From the NCBI GenBank assembly GCA_036939975.1, contig JALLPB010000245.1:1-19199 (forward strand): DNA of 19,199 bases, read 5' to 3'. Shown piece by piece: positions 1 to 10,300 of this stretch. Position 1 is the stretch's first letter. The number at the start of each line of letters is the position of its first letter. Below the pieces are notes generated by a model. That model made no database searches. It was not told the DNA's origin and was given only the letters and a program-made list of their open reading frames with translations. The stretch comes from Cyclostephanos tholiformis. Lineage: Eukaryota; Bacillariophyta; Thalassiosirophyceae; Thalassiosirales; Thalassiosiraceae. The position numbers and the translations under genes were made by a program.

Positions 1-268
1 AAATTAGATCTTATCTATCTTGAAGACAGATGAGCAATCGAATGCGTAGGAAGATACACCACATTGTATATGGAATTCCTGCATAGAATCAAAGATTCTA
101 CATACCACCGAGTCAGGTATTCCTCACAAAGTATACCGAATTCCCATGTAAGGAATTCTATGGATTGACACACAAATTCATTAAATGTAGTCATAATATT
201 CTCATAATTTTCAATTATCATTCCACATGCAATATCTTCTTCTTTGTTTTAGCGGCTTATGACAGTCA

Positions 269-655
269 GTCACCAGACTGCCCTTGTTGGAGTTGTGCAC
301 ACGATTGTGTGGCATTGCGCCCCATGACATGCCTGTCGCACTGCAAGGCCATGTTCCCCTCAAATGTTTCAGCCTACAACTGCATCCTGTCCCTCAGCCA
401 ACCAACCCCCAACACCACGGCCGGCAAGCACATCATCCATTGCATGGCCAACTCCCCCTACTGCCTTCCCCCAACAACACTGACCATTGCACTGCCATCC
501 AACCCCCCAAACACCATGACCAGACCACATTGTTGATGACATGTCCCTCCTCCCCCCATCCTTTGTCCACAGAAGTCCACATCCTCACGTATTATTTTCG
601 TTGATGACAATGTTGGTCACCAGACTGCCATTGTTGGCGTCGTGCGTGCGATTGT
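269..655 (+). repeat. Diverged direct repeat pair, about 347 bp apart
   Basis: The stretch beginning at 269 (GTCACCAGACTGCC, then TTGTTGG and CGATTGT) recurs from 616. By eye about 34 of 40 positions match over the first 40 bases. The copies sit inside the C-rich block, so this may be an old tandem duplication or two remnants of one dispersed repeat. No coding function is visible. Confidence 0.55.
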
Positions 656-1310
656 CATCTGTCTCGTTGCCATTGGAGCATCTGTTTCACCCATCCTCCC
701 CTATCTTCCCCCCCCCACCATCATGCCCCCCTGATGTCTCTGTCTCTGTTGCGGCCGCTCCTCCTTGTACCCCCTTTGTTTGTCCCCCCCTCCTCCGACT
801 CCTTGTGCCACACAATCCCCCACAAATAATATGCCCTTGGCATCGTCCTTCTTCCAATGCGACCACCTTTTCCCCCCTACACACACCCCTCCACCATCGG
901 TTGCCTACCCCAACAATACTGCCAGACAACACCACCAGATGCACCACCGCCTCCCCCCTCAAACGCTGCTGCCAATGGCCCCAAACTTGTTCATCACACC
1001 GCCCCCAACTTCCCTGTCAACACCCCACTGTCCCCTCAATGGCATCGCACCACCACCACCCCCTGACAGTGCCAGGGCAGGGCAGTGCGGCAGCGCAAGG
1101 GGCGAGTCGTCTATCCTGGGCATCACCCTGATGCACAGAGGAGTCTCCAACCCACAGAAGTTGCCCTGCTGAGCTCACGGCTCCCTTCCATCATTTTAGT
1201 GAGTTGTTCATTGTTTTGGTTGTTGGTTGTTGGTTGTGTCGTGACTCTATTTTCCCGTTTACTTACAGAGGACTTGTTACAAATGGGAGCTTAGGTTTAT
1301 CTACAAAAAA

Positions 1311-1480
1311 GGTAGAATTTCCTGCTTCTCTTGTTAAGAGTGAGGGGATTTTCTACCTCACCATGTAAATTTGGCTAGAAGCCGTGCCAAAAAGCCCCTC
1401 TCTCCCACACGGAGTTTTGGAAATTCTACCAAAAAAGGTAGAATATCCAGCTAAAAACTAGCGCGAAAAGGTAGAATTTC
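1311..1480. repeat. Cluster of GGTAGAATTTCC motifs in both orientations (MITE-like)
   Basis: GGTAGAATTTCC is at 1311-1322, and its exact reverse complement GGAAATTCTACC is at 1419-1430. A one-mismatch forward copy (GGTAGAATATCC) is at 1437-1448, and an 11-base copy is at 1470-1480. The outer pair 1311/1419 would be 12-bp terminal inverted repeats of an element of about 120 bp. The pair 1419/1437 forms a hairpin with a 6-base A loop. No transposase or clear target-site duplication is visible, so it could equally be a cluster of protein-binding sites. Confidence 0.5.
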
Positions 1481-1813
1481 AATCAAGAACTATTATCGCT
1501 TTTGGAGACCGATCCTTCATCTCTCCCGCCTTTTTATAATGGATTCCCCTGTATGGGCTCTATTGGCACTGAAATCCATAATACACCCTAACGGATTTTC
1601 ATCATCATAATATCGATCTTCTTTTTTTGACATCAAACACACACATCATGACATCACACATCACCATCACACATCACACAGTTATGTTTTTTCTCTCTCA
1701 AAAAAATATCGATAAGAATCAGTGACTTACACACTGGAACATACTTCTTGGTAATATCAGTGTATAATTGATCATCCATCATCCCCGCCCGGCGTGATCC
1801 CCGAACGACACGG

Positions 1814-4800
1814 ATGAGAGTCTCCTATCCCTCCTCCCCGCCGATGATGGGCCAACTCCTATTACCGCTGACCGCTGCCACGACGATGACTTTGATGATG
1901 ACGTCGACGATGACACGTGCCTTCACCTCGCCCCTCTCTTACTCCATCCCAATCGGGACGAATGGGATGATAAAGATGACGAGGATTACGAACCGCCCAG
2001 GAGCATCCTCGTCGTCCTCCCCGCCAACGCGGGCGTCTGCGTCGTCTTCGTCCATGTCGTCTACCACGTCGCGACTCGATTATGACGACGACGACGACGG
2101 TCGCCTCCTGCCATCACCGGCGGAAACGCATGCCGCCATCATCGCGCCCCCCGTCGCTTCCGGGGATATCCATCATCGTCACGATGTCGTCGACGTCGAC
2201 ATCGACGTCGGCTCGTCCGACCATAGTATTATCATCATCCCCTCATCGTCGTCGTCGTCCTCCCCTTCCTCATACCCCTCCACGGGGAATGTCATCGCCG
2301 CGATCCTCGCGTCGATGCTGTCATTGTCGATCGTCGGCGACGCCTCGGGCGGAGGCGGACGCTGCGCGTACGCCGCGATCGATGATGGGGGGGATCGCCG
2401 CGACTACTCCCGCTCCTCCTCCATCTCGGCGGTATCGACGGTCTCGACGGCGGGGGCGGCGGGGGCGGCGGCGGGGGGGGGGGGGGGGGGAAGACGCATG
2501 GGCAGGATCGGCGAAAATGGAGTGGGTGCCGAACGAGGACAACGGCATTCGTCGTCGTCGTCGTCGTCGTCCTCGTCGTCGTCTTCGGGCGCCGACGATG
2601 CCCTCCTCCCGCCGCGCGCTACCGTCGAGACCGCGATGGAAACGATGGAAAATACGCACGGCGCCGAAGGCGCGAACGGTACCGAAGATTATCGCGGTAA
2701 GGTCAGGCCGAGGGGCGAATATTATAACGACGAATCGAATTCGAACGAGAAGGCGAAGAAATTCGTCCATCCTCAGGATCGCGGCAATCCCTTCCTCGGG
2801 TGGATACCGTGGACGTTGCGCCTGTCGTACGATAGGATGCTGCGCGGCATACCCGGGACCGGAACGAGGGATGGAGGCATGAGAGGGAAGTTACTGGGGG
2901 TAAACCTAGATGCGATCGTGTTGTTCCGTTATCACGGTGAGCGTGGGTTCGGTTTCATGGGAGCTCGACGGAGGTCCCTCCCCTCTCGTTCCACCGCCTT
3001 ACCTTTTCTTTATCCCCCCCCCCCCCCCCCCCCCCCAGCGCTTTGCCTGCGCGTTACGGCCATGGTATGCTTTATCTGCATATGCATCATCCTACCCCTT
3101 AACATATCGGCATGCAGGGGACAGCCGAATTGCGATGCCAAGCTCACCGACTATGGCCAAACCACGATCGCGAATATCGTGAATAACATGCACCTCGAGG
3201 TATCGAGCAGCGTTTCTAACTCCATACTCCAGAAATTCAACATCTTTTCGACGATATTCTGGACGGAGGAGTCGCTGCCCCACCTATTGAGGTTGTACGT
3301 CATATCCATGTGCTCGTGGTACATCACGTACTTCACGCTCAGGAACATACGGAGGGAGTGGAGGGAGAATTTGGTATTGAGGAGGGTGTACTACCTCGAG
3401 GCCGATCACTACGGAAATAGGCAAGCCGAGCTGGACAGGACCGTGAATCGACGGAACGACGGCGGGGGGGTGGGGGGGTGCGGGATTTTCGACGACTTCG
3501 AGGGCAAGCCGAGGGATCCGTGGATGCCCCATCCCGAGCACAGGTAAGGAAAAACCACTCACGAAAAAAGTTATGTGGCGATTGGCATATTTTAGGTTAA
3601 AATACATATTTCCTCTAACCGGTTTATTCTTTTAGGGACACCGTCCCGAACATCGAGCTGTACTCCGTCCTCGTTGGCGGGCTACCGTCCCTCCCCGACG
3701 AGGTTGTGAATTCTGAAGACGTGAAGGCGGCATTGGGGTTCACGAACCAGGCCACCATCGACTGGCAGCTTGCCGTGGCAACAACGTTCTTCGATCACTG
3801 CGTGCCAAATCAGCCCGGATTCAGCTCAAGCGTCGTCGCTGTCACCATATTGCCGGGCGCGCCGGAGCTGGCGAAGGCCTGGAGAAAATGGTATTGCGCA
3901 GCGGCGACGTTGAGGAGGTTGAGATTCATAAGGCAGGTGATCAATGAAAAGGTGAGTGCGCTGGATGATTCGGTCTTCTGATTCCAGTTCGGACCTTGAC
4001 ATATTCAGCGCAACTCTCATCCGTTCGCGCATCGCCATCCCAGCGCCACTACGCCATCGACGACGTGGATGAGGAGAGCAGCGTCAAAACCCATCAGGTT
4101 CGACTGCCCTCCGATCCCAAACGCGATATTCAGGCGGACGCCTCCCCCGTGAGACCGCCTGCGTCGCACAGGGTCGTCTTCCTCGACGAGGAGACAACTA
4201 CCGGATCGCCGCACTATCGCGAGGCTTACGGCACGACCGAAAACACCGCCGACGTGGACTTTGCAATTTTCAAGTCCTTGAATTACGGTCCGGAGCAGCA
4301 GGCGGTGTATTCGAGAGAAATGGCGCAGGGGGCCGCCGCATGTTGCCCAAACGGATGCGGCGAAAAACGCGTGAGAAGGCTGCCGATCGACAGACTCTTA
4401 GAAATGGAAGACGAGACCATAGTTCGTCTGGAAAAGGCCCAATACGAGTTGCAATGTGCCCAGATGCAGGCTGCTGTGTCCATCGTGGACGGTGTTGATT
4501 GGGGCGATCGAACGGAGCAGTTTTCGGAAATCCCGAAGATGAATGAACATAGAGGGGAGGAGTCGGTACCTCCCTCTCTTGACGATGTTATTACCCCCCG
4601 AGGTCCTACTGTGCGACGGGATTCCATCTCCCTCTCTAAATCAGCACGGGCAGTAACGCTCAATGGCGAATCTCGGCCATTGCCATTTCGTGGATCGGCC
4701 TCTCCTTTGTTTGTCGTCGATGAAAGCGGTGGGCATGATGCAACCTCAGAAAACAACGAAGCTGATGTCGATAGAACTCCCATTCAATGGTCTAGCGAAA

Positions 4801-7137
4801 ATCTTCGCAAATCTTCCACAAATGTGAGATCCCCCGTAGCTAACACCCTATTGCGTATGAACTCGGAGGGAAAGTTCTTGTTCAATCATGCAATCTTTGA
4901 GGGGGACGAAGAGTCTTCGAGGAATTTGCATTCGGTAGGATCCTCTCTCAGGCGGAGAGCTAACACGGCACAATCCGCCCTTTCGGAAGGGGTAGCATCG
5001 AAATCGAGCAATCAGTGGGAACAAGTCAATACAATATTGAAGACAAGCGACGTCGGAGATTCAAATGAAGGCAGCAACGGTAAGAGGGATATCGAGTCGG
5101 GTGTTTGGACGAAGCCCTCATTCACGTCGTTTGCTACCGCTTTAAAGTCCGAGACTATGTCAACTTTGAGAGCAGCCGTTAAATGGACGAAAGGAAAGAC
5201 CGACCCCCTGACCGCAAAAGTGGCAAAAGAATCTACATATTGCGTCGTAACCTTTTCGTCGCGGCAGGCCGCAGTTGCGGCGAGGCATTGTCTTGCAGAC
5301 GGTCGAGGTGTCCAAAGATGGCTGTCTGCTGAGACAGTTCCGGTACCCCCCCTAGCCGATGCAGCCCCGTGCGATATCATCACATGTCGTGGGTGTTGCC
5401 GGCCAGTTACATTGAACATAAATGAAAACCAATTAATGCTGAGGCGTTATATAGCCCTCATTTCTTTGGGGTTTATCTATGTCTTTTATACCATCCCAAT
5501 TACGGCGGCCCAGGTGGGTTTATATGATTCCACTTGACTTAGTCCAAAGTGATCCATGCTAACAACTAATGTTTGTTGTATTATTTCCTTCAGAGCCTTG
5601 TTTCTCCAAAAAACATAAATGAATCATTGCCCGCCCTCGAAGAATGGTTAAATCAAAACAAATACCTTTCGGCTGAAATCATGTCAGGTTTGGTCACGGC
5701 GCTGTTGTATACAGCATTCTTCGCACTCTGTCCTGTGATGTTCAAAGCGATCGCAAATTCTGGATCACATGCAACTTCTGTTCAAGAAGCAGAGAAATAT
5801 GCATTGAAATACTACTGGTATTTTATGTTTGTGACGGCATTCGTCTTTACTGGACTGGCTGATGCAGCGATGAAGATCTGGAATAACAGGCAAGTTTGAT
5901 AGTGGGCGTAAATCTTCGCTTAATTGTCCCAACACATTCAGATCTCACCCCTCATATCATTTCCTTAAACAGTTTTGATGATGTGGATGAAAGTATTGAA
6001 GAGCTCGTTAGAAAAATTGCTGCTCAGACCCCGCTGACCACTGCTGCTACTTGGCTGAACTGGATCATTGTGCGAGCAACGGTAAGCTTTAAACTGGTTA
6101 GAACACCTTTTCACTTACCAATCATTCGGCTGTGCTGATATTTTTGCATTCCCCATAATTGTCAGATGACATTGCCGTTGCAATACATGCTACAGGTCAA
6201 CACTTTCATGTTTAAATGTCTCGGTTGGAAATGTTGTGCGCGATGCGTCATGGGCGGAGGTCCAGGAGGACCCATACCATATCGAATCTATGTCGATGGT
6301 GGCGTCGTGTTTTTATGTGTTGTTGCGCTTGCCCCGCAGTCGCCACTAGTTGCGCCGATAGCCCTTCTTTACTATTTTATTTGTGTGCCATTGTGGAGGA
6401 GAAACTGCATCTTTTTGTATCGGCCAAAGTTCGACTCAGGAGGAGAACGCTGGCCCTTCCTCTCGGATATGCTTATCACATCCCTCTTCATGGGGCAATT
6501 CCTCCTCACTCTTCAAATGGTGCTTGCAGATGCATACGGACCTGCATTATTTGCAGCGTTCCCCGCATTGCCAACTTACTTGTATCGCACCTCCCTGATC
6601 AATTGCTTTCGAAAGGCCTACGACGATGCTGGGCTGTTGCAAACATCTCTGCTGGATGGCTGGGATACTGCAATCCCGACTTCAGTGGAGAAACGTGAAG
6701 AATTCAGACAATTTTTGGTCGATGCGCACAAGGCTGCCTATATCCCAGTTTGTATAGCTGGAGGAGCAACAAACATCCTCACTGCGGAGCCTGCAGTTGT
6801 AATGCCAACCGAGAATGATGATTTGCTGGGTTATGCTGATATGGATAAATTTGGCGATTCTAGTGAATTTGCTGATGTTCCATCGTCGCCTTACCTCACG
6901 GATCTTTCTTGCAAGGACCATTCGTCATGCAGCAGTGATGTCAATGCTCACCTTCCCGCGACATATTCTAATCAGCAGTTTGGAGCTTGCATGAGACGAA
7001 CTATGACTTCGAAGGATTCCCCAGCGGCGTCCGACAGAGGCTCCGAGTCGCCCGCATCGCAAATGTGGCTAAAAATTCAGGATCATATGGCATTGGCGTC
7101 ATCAGATCCAGTGGATCCAGGCTGTAACCAGTCGTGA
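1814..7137 (+). CDS. OSCA/TMEM63 (CSC1-like, DUF221) osmosensitive cation channel, 7 exons
   Basis: Proposed exons are 1814-2936, 3039-3543, 3636-3951, 4044-5513, 5594-5889, 5973-6081 and 6166-7137; joined they give 1596 residues in one frame ending in TGA. The family comprises calcium-permeable, stretch- or osmotically gated channels of the plasma membrane or organelles. Visible hallmarks are the GWIP...GVNLDA segment at about 329-367, hydrophobic spans at about 376-397 and 456-477, the YSVLVGGLP motif at the start of the cytosolic domain in exon 3, TYCVVTF near 1047, and the conserved run of C-terminal membrane segments from about 1114 to 1413, including AFFALCPVMFKAIA and the ATS-Q-AE stretch. 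Residues 1-325 are Ser/Asp/Gly-rich and begin with a signal-like segment containing an Ala-Phe pair (36-37). About 255 hydrophilic residues (790-1045) interrupt the cytosolic domain. The start is the first ATG of the long frame. Family assignment is firm; substrate and membrane are not shown. Confidence 0.9.
2473..2490 (+). repeat. 18-base G run inside coding exon 1
   Basis: Eighteen consecutive G encode six glycines near residue 221 of the OSCA-like protein. Any length error or polymorphism that is not a multiple of three would separate the N-terminal presequence from the channel frame, so the upstream frame, and with it the start codon, depends on this count being right. A TCG-rich poly-Ser microsatellite follows at about 2549-2590. 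Confidence 0.8.
2937..3038 (+). other. Intron 1 of OSCA-like gene (GT-AG, 102 nt)
   Basis: The donor is GTGAGC, and the acceptor AG follows directly on 23 consecutive C (3014-3036). The length is a multiple of three and there is no in-frame stop, so an unspliced message would stay open. Removing it joins FRYH to ALCLRVT, restoring the contiguous first membrane segment expected of the family; this is why I treat it as an intron. Confidence 0.8.
3544..3635 (+). other. Intron 2 of OSCA-like gene (GT-AG, 92 nt)
   Basis: The donor is AG|GTAAGG and the acceptor TTCTTTTAG|GG, in phase 2. Splicing removes a TAA at 3545 and joins PEHR to DTVPNIELYSVLVGG, a family hallmark. Confidence 0.85.
3952..4043 (+). 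other. Intron 3 of OSCA-like gene (GT-AG, 92 nt)
   Basis: The donor is AAG|GTGAGT, in phase 0. Of the nearby AG sites, those at 3987 and 4008 give the wrong frame. CCATCCCAG ending at 4043 gives the frame that stays open for the next 1.47 kb. The acceptor is less certain than those of the other introns. Confidence 0.65.
5514..5593 (+). other. Intron 4 of OSCA-like gene (GT-AG, 80 nt)
   Basis: The donor is CAG|GTGGGT and the acceptor TTTCCTTCAG|AG, in phase 0. It joins ITAAQ to SLVSPKNINE at the end of a membrane segment. Confidence 0.85.
5890..5972 (+). other. Intron 5 of OSCA-like gene, non-canonical GC-AG (83 nt)
   Basis: The donor reads CAG|GCAAGT and the acceptor TTAAACAG|TT, in phase 2. 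It joins KIWNN to SFDDVDE with frame kept on both sides. The GT at 5894 would give phase 0, and neither nearby acceptor keeps the frame with it. The extended AG|GCAAGT context is what GC donors usually show. Confidence 0.75.
6082..6165 (+). other. Intron 6 of OSCA-like gene (GT-AG, 84 nt)
   Basis: The donor is ACG|GTAAGC and the acceptor ATTGTCAG|AT, in phase 0. It joins IIVRAT to MTLPLQYMLQ, continuous with the family pattern. Confidence 0.9.
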
Positions 7138-7380
7138 ACAGGGGTCCCTTTGCTCTTTATGGATTATATTATTTTGCTTTCTGTCTTTTATTCCTTAAGA
7201 GAGATATGTCATGATTAAGATTAATCTAGTATTTACAATCCTCACTGTAACAAAAAGGTAAGGTGATGTGTATTTGTCAAGAGGGAAAGGAATAAATCGT
7301 CCAACGACTTTTACTTCATACCACGACCACTATGGCAATCATCCTGACGGTTTCCAACTTCTAATGTGGATAGAAACATT
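7138..7380. other. Convergent 3' intergenic region, OSCA-like / epimerase
   Basis: This is 243 AT-rich bases between two stop codons that face each other. AATAAA at 7291-7296 (+) lies 154 nt beyond the channel stop, and TTTATT near 7187 gives an AATAAA on the minus strand about 190 nt beyond the epimerase stop. If both are used, the two 3' UTRs overlap. Diatom genes do not depend strictly on AATAAA, so this is only suggestive. Confidence 0.35.
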
Positions 7381-10300
7381 TCAATCTAAATGAATTACGC
7401 CCAGATCCTCTGAATGCATTATGTGAGCAAACAAATGAGGATCCATTTGAGAGAGTATGCCCATCCACTTTCCTTGGTGTTCTGCGCTTTCGCTACTGCT
7501 GTCCTCGAGGAGGGACCGTCGATGTTGCTGCTGCTGTCGATCGCCTTCCCCCTTTTCGTTCTTGGCCCCCTTTGCAGCGTTAGCTTCGCCGCCGCCCGCC
7601 GCATCGTTCGACCAATGCATGAAGGCCCTAGTCCACAGGTCGTGCAGGCTGATGATGAACTCCAGAGCCCGTTCGTCTGAGCTGGTGCCCCACTGCGCCG
7701 CCTCCCCGTACACGTCGCATCGAAACAGCCTCGACTCCTCCTCGCGCAACGAGTGTACGACCAGCGACGAATCGAGGACCGGATCAAGCCCGCCCCCCAA
7801 CAAATCGCCGCGCAGCGCAATGCGAACCATGTTGTACGCGTGTGACTGGATCAAGTCGTTGTTCGGCGGACGGGTGTAAGTGTTGGTGCAGGGCGCGCCT
7901 CGCTGGGCGGCGTCACACGAGGGGCGTCTCAACGCTACAAGTAGCGCGGTCCTGCTCGATGATCTGTCTTCTGAGGATAAGGACGGGACGACCGGACCAT
8001 TCTCCATCCTTTTCAGAACGTTAGACAAATTCTTGACCAGCACCGTCGGGGCGGCGTACACGGCGTACCGAACCGAGGCACCGAAGAATCGTCCTGGGGA
8101 CAACTTGGGCAGATACTCGAGGGCGAACGTACCGTCGAAGGCGTGCAGCCAAGAGGAGTTGATGTCGGACGAAGATGGCGTTGTCACCGGCAATACTGTC
8201 CAGAATCCGTGACGCAACAAGGGGGGGAGGACGCCACCATCGCCTCCCCCGGCATCGTCGCCGTCGTCACTGTCCAGGTACACCTCGCCCTCCGACCTTA
8301 GCCTCTTCACAAGGGGACTTTTGCTCGACACGAATGCGACGTTGCACCGGGCCTGCGTTCGCCCGCCGACGTCATCAGACAGGCCGGCGCCCACGAAAGG
8401 GATGTATTCCGTGGACGTCGCCGCGATGGCGCTTGGAATTTGATCGGCGTCCTCGTCAAGAAGAACAGTGTACAGCACGGCATCGCAGCCGGTCGTAACT
8501 ATCCTAGACAGTTTCGAGATGTCGTCCCACGCGGATGGAGTGCATCGATCGAGACGTCGGCATTCGGACGCGCAGGGGAAGACCAGAGCGTCGCGGAGGC
8601 ACTCGCGATCCAGAGTGGAGCATTCCTCATCTCCTTCGCCCACCTCCCCCTCCGTGGATGCCCTCCGTCGAGCCGTGGCAAGCGACTTGGCTATCTTGTC
8701 CTCGATCCCACGCACCTCGAACGATTCCTCAACGTACGGGTTGCGCCCGTACGGGAACACCCGATCGCGATGCCAGGTGAGAGTGTGAGCCAGACCCTCC
8801 TCTAGTGATATGCGCGCCTCGAATCCCAACAGCGACGCGGAAAGAGCGGTCGAAGCGACAGTTTTGGTGGGGAGACGCTGCTGCGTCATCTTTTTGTCGG
8901 ACGTCGCTGCTCCGCCAACGCCACCGCCACCGCCAACGAGGGCCTTTGGAAAGTGCCTCGACAATTCAGCTTTCAATTCCTTAAGGGCGGTGCCCCTTCC
9001 CGTCCCGACGTTGAAAACCACTGGTGGTGGCGGACCGTCCGTCGCCGGGGGACGGTATTGCATCGCCCCGAGGATGGCGTCGACGGCATCGTCGATGTAA
9101 ACGTAATCGTTGACGTCATCCTCGTGATGGGGATATAACCCCCCATTGTTCCCTCCGTCGTCATCGTCGTCGTCTACGCCTCCTCCGGTCGCTGGATTGT
9201 CGTTCTTCTTGTTCGCCGCGAGGACACGCTCGGCCAGGTCGAAGACCACGGTGCCGGGGGCGTTCCACGGACCGTAAACGTCGAAGAAGCGAAGTCCCAC
9301 GCTGTATATGCCGTGGGTGGAATGGTACGCCGACGCTAGGACCTCGTCGATGAGCTTCGCAGTTCCATGAAGCGACGAGGGGGTGGTGATGGGCAGATCC
9401 TCGCGGAAGGGGGGGGGATTGGGCCCTTCCTTCTGCCCCGGAGCCGATGAGATGCGATCGTATACCTCGTGGGACGATGCGTATACGAATTGAGGCAACC
9501 TAACCTTGTCGTCGTTGTCTTCGTCATTGTTGCTATTGTTCGCCCTATCGATCATTAGGCGCATCTCCTCGAGAAGTCCCTCCATCCTTCCTGTCTTCAT
9601 CGAGTCCCTGTTGCGCGGAATGGCCTGATTCTGGGCGTGGAGCGGCACGTCTGCGAGAGAGGAGGAGGAGGTTACGAATGATTTTCATTTTAGCGCGTTG
9701 AGGGAGATAAGCGTCAAAACGAAATTAAAGCGAGATCGTAGTCAGGGGAGGAAAAAGGCGATATAATAATAATGTATATGCCACGTTGAACGCTCCGTCG
9801 CAGTTTCCTCCCCCCTCCCCCTCCCCCTCCCCCTCCCCCCGAATGATATAAAGAAGGCCGAAAAACGATGTCTACGACGACAATGAAACAAAAAAAAGAA
9901 AGACCCACGCACCTGCCAGGTGGACCACGTGGGTGATGTCGGGATGGCCCTGGAATATACCCTCGAGCAATGGCACCTCCCCGAAATCGAAGAATTCGGG
10001 TATCGATGGTCTCATGTCCGCCCTGTAAAAACGCACTGTCTCGACATCGCCTTGGTCGTGGCCGTTATCGACATTCGTCATATCCCCCCCCCCCTCCTCC
10101 CCCAGTCTAAATCCCTTCCTGGACGCGCTCGTCAATTCGTGATATATGCGAAACGCGCGCTGTCGCTTCATCTCGAATCCGCTCATGTCCTCCTCGGACA
10201 TGACCTCGTATATTTTGCCCACGCCGCTCTTCGTCCTCCCCCAAAGGAACGCCCTCTCGTTCTCGTTCGGTATACCGAGATCATCGACCAGCAGTAACTT

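Larger units (their letters stand above)
1..1813. other. Gene-free left flank with low-complexity DNA
   Basis: No reading frame here looks like a real protein. From about 250 to 1180 the plus strand is very rich in C and poor in G. Stop codons are therefore rare, and several overlapping frames stay open (for example 541-1131 and 765-1172), but their translations are only Pro/Ser/Thr/His-rich strings. A (GGTTGTT)-like microsatellite lies near 1218-1238. A CATCACACA-type microsatellite at about 1630-1680 lies 130-180 bases before the start of the channel gene and may be in its promoter or 5' leader. A short perfect hairpin, AGAATC-AAA-GATTCT, lies near 86-100. Confidence 0.6.

Noticed and set aside
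15..221. Minus-strand frame of 68 codons at the left edge
   Set aside because: It is short, AT-rich, has no motif and no coding-like composition change; not supported as a gene.
541..1131. Open frame of 196 codons in the C-rich block
   Set aside because: Several frames are open together because G is scarce, and the translation is low-complexity Pro/Ser/His with no domain.
2321..2770. Minus-strand Arg-rich frame opposite exon 1 of the OSCA-like gene
   Set aside because: This is a reflection of the TCG/GAC-rich low-complexity coding strand.
4283..4783. Minus-strand frame of 166 codons opposite exon 4 of the OSCA-like gene
   Set aside because: Exon 4 joins in frame to family-specific sequence on both sides, while the reverse frame has no motif or promoter context.
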